DNA of 64,000 nt from positions 1 through 64,000 of the forward strand of contig NZ_QGTQ01000025.1 of the NCBI RefSeq assembly GCF_003182255.1, given 5' to 3'. Positions 44,995 through 54,018 of this stretch are shown here, piece after piece (within the stretch, counting starts at the first letter, position 1; the number at the start of each line of letters is the position of its first letter). The position numbers and the translations under genes are program-made. This stretch comes from Paenibacillus cellulosilyticus. Its GTDB lineage: Bacteria > Bacillota > Bacilli > Paenibacillales > Paenibacillaceae. The notes under the pieces are model-generated. The model saw nothing but the letters and a program-made list of their open reading frames with translations. It made no database searches and had not been told where the DNA came from.

Positions 44995-46383
44995 ATGCCC
45001 ACAACAGCACGTAAGGACGTCGCGGCATTATCGCTATTCGCGCTCGCATGGCCGATTGCCATCGAGACGCTGCTGCAATTTCTAATGGGAACGGTCGATT
45101 CCCTTATGGTTAGCCGCCTCGGAGATAACGCGGTATCCGCCGTTGGCCTTTCGAATCAAGTTCTTCAATCGATTATGACGATCTTCGTTCTGATTAATGG
45201 CGGGGCAGGCATCGTCATTGCCCGGCATTGGGGCGCGGGCTCGCCCGATATAGCAAGGCGTGCATCCGCGCTCGCACTTAAAGCAGGGATGATCGGCGGA
45301 GCGGTACTCAGCTTGTTGTTCGCTTTCGGCTCAGGCGGCATCGTTCATCTCATGCAGACACCATCCGAGGTGGCGCCTGACGCCATTGCGTATATGACGA
45401 TCGTCGGGTCGTGCGTCATCATTACGGAGCTTAATATGATGACGACCTCGATGATCCGCAGTACAGGCAACACGAGAGCGCCGATGCTGATCGCGATCGG
45501 CATGAATGCCGTACATCTCATCTTGAACTATGGCTTTATATTCGGCGCACTTGGGCTGCCGAAGCTGGGCATCGTTGGGATCGGCATCTCGACGATCGTC
45601 AGCCGTCTGCTCGCGCTGCTGGTCAGCCTGTGGGTGTTGTCCGGCGCATTCCAACAGCGATTCCAGCGCTCCGATTGGCGGGGCTTCGATCGCTCGATTC
45701 TGAAGGAGATGATGGCGATTGGGCTGCCGAATCTTGGGACAGCTGCGTCTTGGGGCTATTCGCAAATCGTTCAGCTATCGATTGTCTCGTCCCTTGGTGC
45801 AATCTCGCTTGCTGCGTATACGTACACCAACGTCATTCAACAGCTGCCATGGTTGATCGGGTCAGCACTTGGCATGGCGGCACAAATTCAATGCAGTCAG
45901 CTGTACGGAGGCAAACATTATGATGCTGCTTACCGCAGCCCGTATCGTGCTGTAACCGCAGGTATTCCGATTGCGTTCGGGCTTGCTGCACTCGTCTACG
46001 GCTTTGGCGGCGAGGCACTTGGCTGGTTCACCTCGGATGCGGATGTCATCGCGAAGGCACTGCCGCTGCTGCTCATGTGCTTAATTTGGCAGCCGATGCG
46101 CACCTGGACGTATGCGATTACGCAGACGCTCAACGCTGTCGGGGAGGCGAAGTTCGTCGCTTTTAACACGGTCATTGGGATGTGGCTGTTCGCGACTGGC
46201 GGAGCCTATGTATTCGGTGTACTGGCAGGGTGGGGAATTGTCGGGGTGCTGGCGGGTCTAATGATCGATGAGCTTTATCGTGCGGTATTGGTTGGCTGGC
46301 GTTGGAGAAGCCGGCGGAGGCTGCCGAAAGAACAGATTGGTTTAAGGACCGTCGCAATGAACGGAGGAGGGATAACGGGATGA
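44995..46383 (+). CDS. MATE family efflux transporter
   Basis: 462 residues with about 12 membrane segments. The N-terminal half has PIAIETLLQFLMGTVDSLMVSRLGDNAVSAVGLSNQ and the middle GLPNLGTAASWGYSQI, both typical of MATE proteins, which export organic cations or drugs with Na+ or H+. The ATG at 44995 follows GGGAGG by 12 bases, slightly long. It overlaps the next gene by four bases and is divergent from an AraC regulator. Confidence 0.94.
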   Translation: MPTTARKDVAALSLFALAWPIAIETLLQFLMGTVDSLMVSRLGDNAVSAVGLSNQVLQSIMTIFVLINGGAGIVIARHWGAGSPDIARRASALALKAGMIGGAVLSLLFAFGSGGIVHLMQTPSEVAPDAIAYMTIVGSCVIITELNMMTTSMIRSTGNTRAPMLIAIGMNAVHLILNYGFIFGALGLPKLGIVGIGISTIVSRLLALLVSLWVLSGAFQQRFQRSDWRGFDRSILKEMMAIGLPNLGTAASWGYSQIVQLSIVSSLGAISLAAYTYTNVIQQLPWLIGSALGMAAQIQCSQLYGGKHYDAAYRSPYRAVTAGIPIAFGLAALVYGFGGEALGWFTSDADVIAKALPLLLMCLIWQPMRTWTYAITQTLNAVGEAKFVAFNTVIGMWLFATGGAYVFGVLAGWGIVGVLAGLMIDELYRAVLVGWRWRSRRRLPKEQIGLRTVAMNGGGITG

Positions 46384-46838
46384 AGCTGGAGTTCATGTAT
46401 GCGGCAGGCTATCGAACATGTGATACATGCAGCGGAACGGGCAGACACTCGTCATCATCTTGCGCGCAACAAAGCCGCATCGCGAAGGACGACGGGACAG
46501 AATGGTCATCTATGGATCTGAGTAAGGGAGCAGGCAGCGCAGCAAACCGGGCTGCTCATGCAGGCGATACGGAGGATGAAGCAGCATTGTGCGTTCAATG
46601 CGCAGGCGTCGGTTCCGTACGAGTTGAGCGAGTTGCCACATTGTCGCTGGAGGCCTCTATCATCAGCTTATGTATCGCGAGCTGCGTGGCAGCCTATACC
46701 GGCAGGCCGCTAATGATCGCGTTGTTCCTGACGTTTGTTTTATTCGCCGCCCGAATGATCAGCTTCCGCACGGAGCGCTACCTGCTTAAGAAGCGTCATG
46801 CCTCGAAGTGCTCTTCTTCCACTTCGTCGTCGACCTGA
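46380..46838 (+). CDS. Small protein with DnaJ-type CxxCxGxG pairs and membrane segments
   Basis: 152 residues from an ATG overlapping the MATE stop by four bases, with GGAGGAGGG upstream. CDTCSGTG (about 14-21) and CVQCAGVG (about 71-78) can form one DnaJ-like zinc site. Residues about 90-125 hold two hydrophobic segments (SIISLCIASCVAAY, LMIALFLTFVLFAA), ending in basic and Ser-rich sequence. Function unknown; coupling to the exporter suggests a partner or quality-control role. In the same frame, the sequence stays open after the TGA to 46994. Confidence 0.7.
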   Translation: MKLEFMYAAGYRTCDTCSGTGRHSSSSCAQQSRIAKDDGTEWSSMDLSKGAGSAANRAAHAGDTEDEAALCVQCAGVGSVRVERVATLSLEASIISLCIASCVAAYTGRPLMIALFLTFVLFAARMISFRTERYLLKKRHASKCSSSTSSST

Positions 46839-47005
46839 GCAAGGGGCTGGTACGCGAGTATCACAATAAAGGAATTTATTCCCTTATGTCGAAAAGTATC
46901 AACACTTATAGGCCTTGCCATGTTAGTCTCTTTGTATTATCTCGGCATGAACTTTGATGGTATCTATGATTGGGCTGTACCTGACTCAAAATAACAAACA
47001 TACAG

Positions 47006-47043
47006 AAGCCGCTCCATATAGCTATATGGAGCAGGCTTTTTTA
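47006..47043 (+). terminator. Palindromic terminator
   Basis: GCTCCATATAG and CTATATGGAGC form a perfect 11-bp palindrome inside AGCC/GGCT-type flanks, followed by TTTTTTT. It would end plus-strand transcription from the MATE operon and shield the converging AraC gene. Confidence 0.75.
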
Positions 47044-47063
47044 TTGGGCAGAAACTATCGCTG

Positions 47064-48044
47064 TCACTCTGACAGAAGCTGTCGCTGCGGCAGCTCTTTG
47101 CGATAAGTAGACGGTGAGGTCCCGGCCCAATCCTTGAATTTCTTCGAGAAATAGAGCGGGTCATTAAACCCGACGGCCGACGCGACTTGATCGATCGGCA
47201 TCGATGTGTCGGATAGCAGCATCTGCGCGCGTTCCAGCCGGATTTGCATCAAATACTGCTTCGGCGACAGGCCCGTCGTCCGTTTGAACATGCGGCTTAG
47301 GTGCGTTCGATGATAACCTAGCATGCGGGACAGCTGCTCAATGGACACGGGCTGCGTGTAATGGAGCGACATGAAGCGGACCGCCTGTTCGATCTGTCGA
47401 TCAATCGCCGCTGTATCCGGCTCGGCGCTCGTACCGTTTCCGTGACAGATGCGGCCCATTTGACCGAGGATGAGACGCAGCCAGCCCGATGCTTCGAGAT
47501 CGGCTATCGGCGGGTCGTCTGGTTGCTGCAAGGTGTCGTGCAGGGAGCTGTACAGCGGCCGCAGATCAGGAAGGCGGGCGCCGCGAATAATCGGGCGATC
47601 CGGCGTTACACCCATCGACTCGAGCAGCGGTGCTGCATTCGAACCAACGAAGCCGACCCACGTATAGTGCCAAGGCTCCTCCGCATCCGCCTGGTAGGAG
47701 AACAGCTCGCCGGGGAAAATGACGAACGAATCGCCGCCGCGGCACGTATACGATTGCCCTCGCGTCCGATAGACGCCGTGGCCGGACAGGACGGTATGCA
47801 TGAGCACATAGTCGTGGATGGCGGGGCCGATTTTGTGCAGCGGATGGGGCTGGCCTTCACCACTGAACAAGACGACAAGCTCGCCTTCGCCGGGCGCCGG
47901 GTTCATAAGAAACCGATGATAGTCGTGTTCGCCTCTTGTATCGCCAATTGGCGCAAGTACCTGTTCGTCATCCAGTTCCTCTAGCAGTGGATCACGTTGT
48001 TCATCGTCCCTTTCGTTATCCGTCAAGTGCTCTTGTTCAGCCAT
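47064..48044 (-). CDS. AraC family transcriptional regulator
   Basis: 326 residues from the ATG at 48044, ten bases after GGAGG; a GTG at 48053 is almost inside that site. An acidic N-terminal 40 residues, an AraC-type cupin (VLMHTVLSGHGVYRTRGQSY, GGDSFVIFPGELFSYQADAEEPWHYTWVGF) and the C-terminal double HTH (IEQLSRMLGYHRTHLSRMFKR, VASAVGFNDPLYFSKKFKDW). It resembles melibiose/raffinose-type sugar regulators, but no sugar gene is adjacent. Target unknown. Confidence 0.92.
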   Translation of the reverse strand: MAEQEHLTDNERDDEQRDPLLEELDDEQVLAPIGDTRGEHDYHRFLMNPAPGEGELVVLFSGEGQPHPLHKIGPAIHDYVLMHTVLSGHGVYRTRGQSYTCRGGDSFVIFPGELFSYQADAEEPWHYTWVGFVGSNAAPLLESMGVTPDRPIIRGARLPDLRPLYSSLHDTLQQPDDPPIADLEASGWLRLILGQMGRICHGNGTSAEPDTAAIDRQIEQAVRFMSLHYTQPVSIEQLSRMLGYHRTHLSRMFKRTTGLSPKQYLMQIRLERAQMLLSDTSMPIDQVASAVGFNDPLYFSKKFKDWAGTSPSTYRKELPQRQLLSE

Positions 48045-48071
48045 CCGTTTCACACCTCCTCGCCTCTGAGA

Positions 48072-49100
48072 TTAATAGTTGTTCCGTAAGTACTCTACCG
48101 CTTCTTTCAATGTACTAACTGGTACGATTCGAAGGTCGTCGTATCCGCGCTTCTTAGCTTCGTCGATCGCCTCCTGCGCATTGTGGCTGGTTATGTCCTG
48201 ATCCTTCGGACAGAAGAACAGAACGACGCCGGCCTGATGGGCGGCGATGATTTTGTCGCGCATGCCGCCGATTTGACCGACATTGCCGTTCATATCAATT
48301 GTGCCTGTGCCTGCGATTTTCAAACCATGCGTCAGATCCTCCGGCAGCAGCTGGTCGAGAATTTCGAGCGAGAACATGAGTCCCGCAGAAGGCCCGCCGA
48401 TATCCGATTCGGCAAAATCGATCCTGCGTGACGGTGTCACGACATATTCCGGCTCGAAGACCGCGCCGATGCCGGGCACACCTTGCGCGTTCGCGGCGAC
48501 AAGCTCGATCTGTACCGTTCGTTCCTCGCTATCACGCAGAATGACTGCTTCGATGATGTCGCCGACTTTTTTCTGAGACGTGATGTAGCTGCTGACTGCC
48601 TGCAAGGATTGGGCCGGACGATCGTCTACTTCGAGCAAAATATCACCGACCTCGAGCACGCCTTCAGCTTTGGAGCCAGCCACGAGCATACGCAGGAACA
48701 GACCCGTCACACGTTTGTCTACTTGCAGTCCGGCTTCGCTCAGTGCAGAGGCGACCGCCGTCTGCTGCGACGATGACATCATATGTTTGAGTACGACCAC
48801 ATACTCCTTGTCTGTAAGATTGCCTTGTACATCCGAGGTTTTGCGAACCTCGGTATCGGAATCGAGAATGCCTTTAATGAGCATGACGACATTGCGAGCT
48901 TTCTGCGAATAGACGGTCGTCAGGTTGAAGGAGCCTGCGCTTTTCTGCTTCTGGCCTTGCTCCACCGTGACGAGCTCATGGAGCGGTTCTACCGTTCCTG
49001 GTTGATAGAGATAGTAGGGCGTTGGCAGCAAGAATAGGATCAGATAAAGCGCGATAAATGCTATAACCCAGCGTGTTAAACGTTGTCGGAACCATTTCAT
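48072..49100 (-). CDS. YlbL/SepM-type membrane PDZ and Lon-like serine protease
   Basis: 342 residues from the ATG at 49100 behind GTGAGG; upstream codons to 49130 lack a site. One membrane segment (about 11-29), a PDZ domain (about 110-190; GLFLRMLVAGSKAEGVLEVGDILLEVDD) and a C-terminal Lon-like protease domain with the Ser in DIGGPSAGLMFSL and the Lys in GGMRDKIIAAHQAG. It cleaves outer-face substrates; SepM in streptococci trims a competence peptide. Confidence 0.93.
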   Translation of the reverse strand: MKWFRQRLTRWVIAFIALYLILFLLPTPYYLYQPGTVEPLHELVTVEQGQKQKSAGSFNLTTVYSQKARNVVMLIKGILDSDTEVRKTSDVQGNLTDKEYVVVLKHMMSSSQQTAVASALSEAGLQVDKRVTGLFLRMLVAGSKAEGVLEVGDILLEVDDRPAQSLQAVSSYITSQKKVGDIIEAVILRDSEERTVQIELVAANAQGVPGIGAVFEPEYVVTPSRRIDFAESDIGGPSAGLMFSLEILDQLLPEDLTHGLKIAGTGTIDMNGNVGQIGGMRDKIIAAHQAGVVLFFCPKDQDITSHNAQEAIDEAKKRGYDDLRIVPVSTLKEAVEYLRNNY

Positions 49101-49309
49101 CGTACAGTGAACCTCACATTCTTCGATCATTGTTTTCTCATTATCGCATAAAAGAATAGCAGTTCCCAGCGGAGTGGAAAAGGGTGGAGATAACGAGATT
49201 TAGTGTTCTATGTTTATTCTATATATGTTTAAATATAGAAACTGATAGAATAGATTCGGCGTCAATACTAGTTGAATCTATCTTATGAAATGAGAGTGGA
49301 GTTGTCATA

Positions 49310-50056
49310 ATGAACGATAAACTAAAAATCGCTGCCGCCGTAATTTGCTTGGGCGGGGCTTTCACAGCTGTCTCGTACGCATCGGATTTGGTGCAGGCGC
49401 ATCTATCCAATGGCGCGATCTATATCAATAACGAGAAGAAGGAGCTGCCAAGCGGTCAGTCCGTCATGAATGTGAATGGCAGCACCTATGTGCCGATTCG
49501 ATTCATTTCGGAGCAGCTGCACAATATCGTAGGATACGATGCACAGAGCAAATCGGTCTATATCGACGACAACCAGATTCGTTACAACAAATCGACAGTC
49601 ACACAATCCGATCAGACGGAGCAGTTCAAGCTGAAGCTGTCCTCCGCGAAGACTCGGTATGCAGAAGGTGAGCCATTGAACGTCTGGGCCAGCCTGACCT
49701 CGCTGAGCAAGGAGGAGCTGACTATCCATCATGGCGGAGCATTGATTCTTTACTACATTCGAGGGGCAGATGGAACAGAAGCAAGCTTGTTGGACCCACA
49801 AATGCTCGTGACCGAGACATTCCAGTACGACAATGAGCGGCTCGAATCGATGCCGCAGGAGCTGCTCATCTCCTATAACTTGAACCGACTCCATTCCGAC
49901 GATTTGGACACCTATATGCGAACAACCCCGCGTCCGGCAGCGCTGCCGAAGGGCAAATATGTGATAGGGGCGGTATCCTCTTATTCTTTGAATGAGGACA
50001 ACATGATCGATACGAAGCAGGAGCTAGTGGCGGAGCTGGAGATAGAGGTAGAGTAA
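49310..50056 (+). CDS. Stalk-domain (copper amine oxidase N-terminal-like) secreted protein
   Basis: 248 residues. Signal peptide at about 1-25 (KIAAAVICLGGAFTAVSYAS). Residues about 35-95 are the stalk domain common in Paenibacillus (SNGAIYINNEKKELP, VNGSTYVPIRFISEQL, SVYIDDNQIRY). The rest is a beta-rich domain resembling BsuPI-type inhibitors (SSAKTRYAEGEPLNVWASLTS, LPKGKYVIGAVSSYSL). Function unknown. A terminator follows. Confidence 0.86.
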   Translation: MNDKLKIAAAVICLGGAFTAVSYASDLVQAHLSNGAIYINNEKKELPSGQSVMNVNGSTYVPIRFISEQLHNIVGYDAQSKSVYIDDNQIRYNKSTVTQSDQTEQFKLKLSSAKTRYAEGEPLNVWASLTSLSKEELTIHHGGALILYYIRGADGTEASLLDPQMLVTETFQYDNERLESMPQELLISYNLNRLHSDDLDTYMRTTPRPAALPKGKYVIGAVSSYSLNEDNMIDTKQELVAELEIEVE

Positions 50057-50102
50057 CGAACTAGGCCCGGTGGCTAGACGCCCCGACCGCCGACGAAACG
50101 AC

Positions 50103-50148
50103 AAAGAGCTGTCCCATGAAGTCTACCGACTTCAAGGACAGCTCTTTT
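50103..50148. terminator. Bidirectional terminator between converging genes
   Basis: AAAGAGCTGTCC pairs with GGACAGCTCTTT with an inner TGAAGTC/GACTTCA stem; A and T runs flank it on both strands. It serves the stalk-protein gene and queF. Confidence 0.9.
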
Positions 50149-50164
50149 ATGTAAGGACAGCCGA

Positions 50165-50662
50165 TTAACGGTTGTCCACTTTCTCTGGATACATATCGTG
50201 CTGCATCAGGCGCTGCGTCGCCATATCTTCGAACTTCGTGCCCGGCTTGCCGTAGTTGCAGTACGGGTCGATCGAGATGCCGCCGCGCGGCGTGAATTTG
50301 CCCCAAACCTCGATATAACGTGGTTCCATGAGCTTGATCAGGTCGTTCATAATAATGTTCATGCAGTCCTCGTGAAAATCGCCATGGTTGCGGAAGCTGA
50401 ACAGATACAGCTTAAGCGACTTGCTCTCGACCATCTTCACATCAGGAATGTAGCTGATATAGATTGTCGCGAAATCCGGCTGTCCCGTAATCGGGCAAAG
50501 GCTCGTGAATTCCGGGCAGTTGAATTTGACGAAGTAGTCACGGTACGGATGTTTGTTGTCGAACGTTTCGAGCACGCTTGGTGCGTATTCGAATGGGTAC
50601 TTGGTGCCTTGGTTGCCGAGGAGCGTCAGATCGCTCATCTCCTCATGTTGTCTTCCTGTCAT
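50165..50662 (-). CDS. queF: NADPH-dependent preQ0 reductase QueF
   Basis: 165 residues. It reduces 7-cyano-7-deazaguanine to preQ1 in queuosine synthesis. The catalytic Cys is in [12 protein letters not shown] and the QueF motif in [16 protein letters not shown], with [14 protein letters not shown]; it is the short (type I, unimodular) form. AAAGGAG lies nine bases before the start and directly after a preQ1-I riboswitch. No other que genes are near. Confidence 0.97.
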   Translation of the reverse strand: MTGRQHEEMSDLTLLGNQGTKYPFEYAPSVLETFDNKHPYRDYFVKFNCPEFTSLCPITGQPDFATIYISYIPDVKMVESKSLKLYLFSFRNHGDFHEDCMNIIMNDLIKLMEPRYIEVWGKFTPRGGISIDPYCNYGKPGTKFEDMATQRLMQHDMYPEKVDNR

Positions 50663-50679
50663 TATGTGGTCTCCTTTGA

Positions 50680-50714
50680 GCTTAGTTTTTTAGAGAGGGA
50701 GTTTGCGAACCTCT
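50680..50714 (-). promoter_or_regulatory. preQ1-I riboswitch controlling queF
   Basis: On the minus strand the sequence starts AGAGGTTCGCAAACTCCCTC and continues with CTAAAAAACTAAG, the compact preQ1-I fold: P1 AGAGG/CCTCT and an A-rich tail that makes the pseudoknot. The AAAGGAG of queF follows within a few bases, so ligand binding should block translation, giving end-product feedback. Confidence 0.9.
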
Positions 50715-50767
50715 ACCTTGCTTGTGGCAAGGATTTCGATGCGCCGCCAAACGCGCAGCGCGTATCC

Positions 50768-50776
50768 ATTATAGCA
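50768..50776 (-). promoter_or_regulatory. Extended -10 promoter of the queF transcript
   Basis: On the minus strand TGCTATAAT (50776-50768) is an extended -10; the -35 is weak. The riboswitch starts about 50 bases downstream. Confidence 0.55.
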
Positions 50777-51138
50777 GGTTCGGCCAGCTTGTGTAGAACA
50801 GATGCGGGAATGGCAATATTTTTAATGGCGGAGAGCGTTGATGGTTGATATGTCTCCAAAAAAGAACCGCAACATGAGTTGATCGTAGTAGTAGTTCTAT
50901 CCAGACAAACCATTAGCCGCATCATTTCATGCTGAACTAAATAAGCTTGTACCTGAAAACCATTTGTTATGGAAGATCTATTCAATAGTAGATTCCGGAT
51001 TTGTTTTGCGAACAATAAGATTTCGTCAGAGTAGTAGACTGAAGTTTTAGTTTTTATATAAGACGAAGCATCCCATAATCAGTGGGATGCTTCCCTTAGT
51101 CGCAGTCTATTTAAAACAATATTTAATACATCGAAGGA
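50777..51138. other. Intergenic region upstream of queF
   Basis: A 100-codon minus-strand frame (50713-51015) overlaps the promoter and riboswitch and is not called. GAAGCATCCCA (51065-51075) pairs exactly with TGGGATGCTTC (51083-51093), a stem-loop just past the stop of the minus-strand gene at 51139, likely its terminator. The rest shows nothing I can name. Confidence 0.55.
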
Positions 51139-51465
51139 TTATTTATCCTTTTGAGAAGAACATGTACCTGTTTCCAGAAGTTCTACGCTAATTCCTCCGG
51201 TCACTCCTTCGGAAGAGTATCCAGCTTCTTCTCGGAGTTTCTTAGCCTCATCTTCCGACACTTCGACCGAGAAGGTTTTATGGGGAATAGAGCATCCATT
51301 TATAATTAATTCGCTGGTCGATGTTTGAACTACATCGGGATAAGCTTCTAATTTTGCTTCCGGCGGATAGACATACACCTTATTAACTGGATGGTGAAAA
51401 AGCTGGCTGGCTAACACTCCTATACCCGCAACGATGCTGACTAAACCGATTGAACGATGCTTCAT
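51139..51465 (-). CDS. Small exported protein sharing a motif with its upstream neighbour
   Basis: 108 residues from the ATG at 51465, behind AAGGAGGAG; the longer frame to 51516 has no such site. Residues about 4-22 are a hydrophobic signal or anchor. VSEDEAKKLREEAGYSSEG...VTGGISV closely parallels VSKSEAQRLRTEAGLPYDDKVTGGFIV in the gene upstream, so the two are related. Two Cys residues lie in the mature part. No known family recognised. Confidence 0.72.
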   Translation of the reverse strand: MKHRSIGLVSIVAGIGVLASQLFHHPVNKVYVYPPEAKLEAYPDVVQTSTSELIINGCSIPHKTFSVEVSEDEAKKLREEAGYSSEGVTGGISVELLETGTCSSQKDK

Positions 51466-51558
51466 ACAGACTCCTCCTTTCGTATGGATCAGTATATTTA
51501 ACTGACGCAATTTCATGACTGTGGGTTGCGGAGTAATCTGTAAATTACATAAAGAAAT

Positions 51559-51599
51559 GAATCCTTGGTCGATGAGTCATGTCCATTGACCAAGGATTC
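51559..51599. terminator. Long stem-loop between the two related exported-protein genes
   Basis: GAATCCTTGGTC (51559-51570) pairs exactly with GACCAAGGATTC (51588-51599). On the minus strand ATTTCTTTATG follows. Confidence 0.7.
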
Positions 51600-51621
51600 A
51601 TTTGATAAGACGAAACCTTTA

Positions 51622-52273
51622 TTACATATAGCTTGTTTCGAAGTATACAGATTCCAATCTCGTCGCTTTATATGGTGAAATATAGTCATCCCAAATTGGA
51701 TCATCTTCCCACAGGTCGCCAGTTTTTTTCTTCATATCTTGGATACCCTTTCAGAACCTGGCAACCCGTTACAGCTTTAGAACCGGTAGCTGTTATTGTT
51801 TTCGTAGTTCCAATCGAGAAGCTAGCCCCGATTTGTGCGCTGATGATTTTTAACATGCTAGCGGAGAAGCTAACATTACCCGTAAGTGTCGATGTTTTGG
51901 TGAAGGTTGCACTATTCGTCAGTGTCATGTTACACCCACTAGTCCCAGGCAGATAAGGATCGGAATAGTCAATTCTATAGGAAGTCGCTGGATTTACTAT
52001 ATAATATTCGTTTCCGCCGATCTCCAGTGGTGTAATAATATTTGACTCGGTTGTCGTCGACGTTTCCTCTGGATAGACAATAAATCCGCCTGTTACTTTA
52101 TCATCGTAAGGTAAACCTGCTTCGGTACGTAAACGCTGCGCCTCACTCTTGCTCACTTGTACAATCTTATTTCCTTTCTTGACCTCCTTAGCACTGGAAG
52201 CGGCGGTAGCAAATTGAGGAATCGATACGATTAGTAGACAAGCAAAAATACTTAATAGAGACTTTCTAAACAG
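51622..52273 (-). pseudogene. Secreted protein gene, frameshifted at an A7 run, with apparent CTG start
   Basis: From a CTG at 52273 the frame gives a signal peptide (FRKSLLSIFACLLIVSIPQF, cut near ATA-AS), then VSKSEAQRLRTEAGLPYDDKVTGGF and a Ser/Thr-rich beta domain. In this frame it stops at 51701. The -strand A7 run (plus-strand T7 at 51723-51729) lies shortly before; with one A fewer the reading continues TGDLWEDDPIWDDYISPYKA to TAA at 51622. No ATG, GTG or TTG start fits the signal peptide. So the gene is frameshifted, slippage-regulated or misread in a homopolymer. Function unknown. Confidence 0.65.
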
Positions 52274-52700
52274 TTCTTTTTGGTTCCTCTTTTATCAAAA
52301 AAATAATAAATACTAAATAATATGATTGTTGATAAATTCGCCTTGGGGTGGTATTTATAATTTTTTTAGATAATATCCAAATCTGGATAGGGTCCGAAGA
52401 AGAGAATGTATTAAAATATGGGTATGTGGGAAGATAGTTCCTAGTGACTAGACCCTGTATATCAGAGCATAATGAAATATATTTCCTGTTTAGACTGATT
52501 CGACTTCAAGATGGTCCTACCACTTTTGCAGTAAACGTAAGGCAGATGGTAAGCTAAATGAGAAAAAGCAGTCCATCCTAGGTTGAGGATAAACTGCTTT
52601 TTTAGTTCATAGATATTCGATTCAAATTTACAACTTTCGCTCAGACAAAAGTGATGCTTTTGCAGAACTCTCTATTAAGCGTTTTTTCTAAGCTATAGAA
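52274..52700. other. AT-rich intergenic region
   Basis: It holds the promoter region of the secreted-protein gene and, at 52563-52603, the hairpin AAAAAGCAGT...ACTGCTTTTTT with an inner ATCCT/AGGAT stem, a likely bidirectional terminator also ending the phosphotransferase gene. Nothing else was recognised. Confidence 0.55.
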
Positions 52701-53774
52701 TTATAAATCTCGCACCTCATACGCAAACGGTTCTTCACACGAGTATATATCATGCAAGAATCCCTTATACGGGATGTCATCCTCCAAACATTTGATGAGA
52801 TACGACAGTTCCTCGTCGCACGCCGGCTCCTCGCCGTTGTTCCGCATGACCTCGAATGCATCAACAATATTCTCCATGATGTTTGCCTGAATAAATAAGG
52901 GCACCTGATCCAACATGGAATCTTCGAGCTCGGTCTCGGATCGGTATCCTGCAAGGACGGTTGCGAAGTAATCATCCATGAATGCTTTGCGTTTGCCGGC
53001 GTCCGGCTCGAATTGTATCCAGCCTACACCTTGTGTCCAGAGACCTGCCAGATCAAACATATACCAGCAGTAACATGCATTATCGAAATCATAGACCGTG
53101 ATTTGCCCGGTATTGTAATCGATCGAATAATTCCCGTCGTTATAATCAAAATGGACCATACCGAAAGATTCGCGGTTCTTGTCCAATTGTTCTAAGGTTG
53201 TAAGGAGCTCGAACAGCTTCTTCTTCAGCAGCGGCAACGAGTCGGGTATCAGTGTATCGATAGATTCGGCATTGTATTTGTCTTCAAAACGATGCCGGCT
53301 ATGGGCAGACGCATACCCTTTCGATAGGTGGTGCAGCTTTCCCAGCGTTTTACCGCAATTATAATAATATTCGGTAATAGGGACGCCATCCCGATACCGA
53401 TAATGATTGTCCGCAAGCCTTGTTCCTCTGGCCTTCTCAAACAGGCAGACAAAGAAGGTGTGATTATTGTGAGTGATCTCTTCCAGAAGATTTCCATTCC
53501 TGGAGCTGACTACATCCGATACACTGCCTCCATGCTCGTATAAATATCGGATATACTCCACTTCTCCGAGAAAATCTTCCCGACTCCTGTCCGGCAAGAA
53601 AGCGATTCGGAGTATCAGAGCTTTGGCGCCTTCTTTCTCGCAGGTGTATACGATGTTCCGCCCGCCGTCATGCGCAGGAATCAGCTGGATATCGCAGCCT
53701 TCCAACCCGTACAGCTCGGATACCAATGGAAGCAAATAAGCATTTCCAATTTCGACAACCTCGTTATGATTCAA
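52701..53774 (-). CDS. Aminoglycoside phosphotransferase-fold kinase
   Basis: 357 residues of the APH/homoserine-kinase-II/CotS fold. The catalytic HFDYNDGNYSI (HxDxxxxN) is near residues 203-213 and the metal-binding VYDFDNACYCWYMFDLA near 222-238. The N-lobe has ILRIAFLPDRSREDFLGEVEYI. It should phosphorylate a small molecule in the cytosol; the substrate cannot be assigned, and an antibiotic-resistance role is not shown. AGGAGAG precedes the start. Confidence 0.88.
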   Translation of the reverse strand: MNHNEVVEIGNAYLLPLVSELYGLEGCDIQLIPAHDGGRNIVYTCEKEGAKALILRIAFLPDRSREDFLGEVEYIRYLYEHGGSVSDVVSSRNGNLLEEITHNNHTFFVCLFEKARGTRLADNHYRYRDGVPITEYYYNCGKTLGKLHHLSKGYASAHSRHRFEDKYNAESIDTLIPDSLPLLKKKLFELLTTLEQLDKNRESFGMVHFDYNDGNYSIDYNTGQITVYDFDNACYCWYMFDLAGLWTQGVGWIQFEPDAGKRKAFMDDYFATVLAGYRSETELEDSMLDQVPLFIQANIMENIVDAFEVMRNNGEEPACDEELSYLIKCLEDDIPYKGFLHDIYSCEEPFAYEVRDL

Positions 53775-54018
53775 ATAATCTCTCCTTTATTCTTATTGCT
53801 AGATGGACTTACCTACTGATTTTCTAACGGTCTTGTTTAACATTGATCCATCATTCCTCTCGAGTATATTCACATTGTATATTAACAAATATGGAATATA
53901 AAACATATAGAATTAAGTTGAAGACCAAGCGATTCAGCTAACATGCAGGAGGCTTGATTGATTTATCGAATAGTTCTCCTACAACGAACACTTACAAGTA
54001 GTGATACGGGAGGACGTT

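Noticed and set aside
49200-49290. Short palindromes upstream of the stalk-domain gene
   Set aside because: TTCTATAT/ATATAGAA and TAGATTC/GAATCTA pairs are AT-rich and weak; no regulator or riboswitch class could be tied to them.
50713-51015. 100-codon minus-strand frame upstream of queF
   Set aside because: It covers the queF promoter and riboswitch region and lacks a ribosome binding site.
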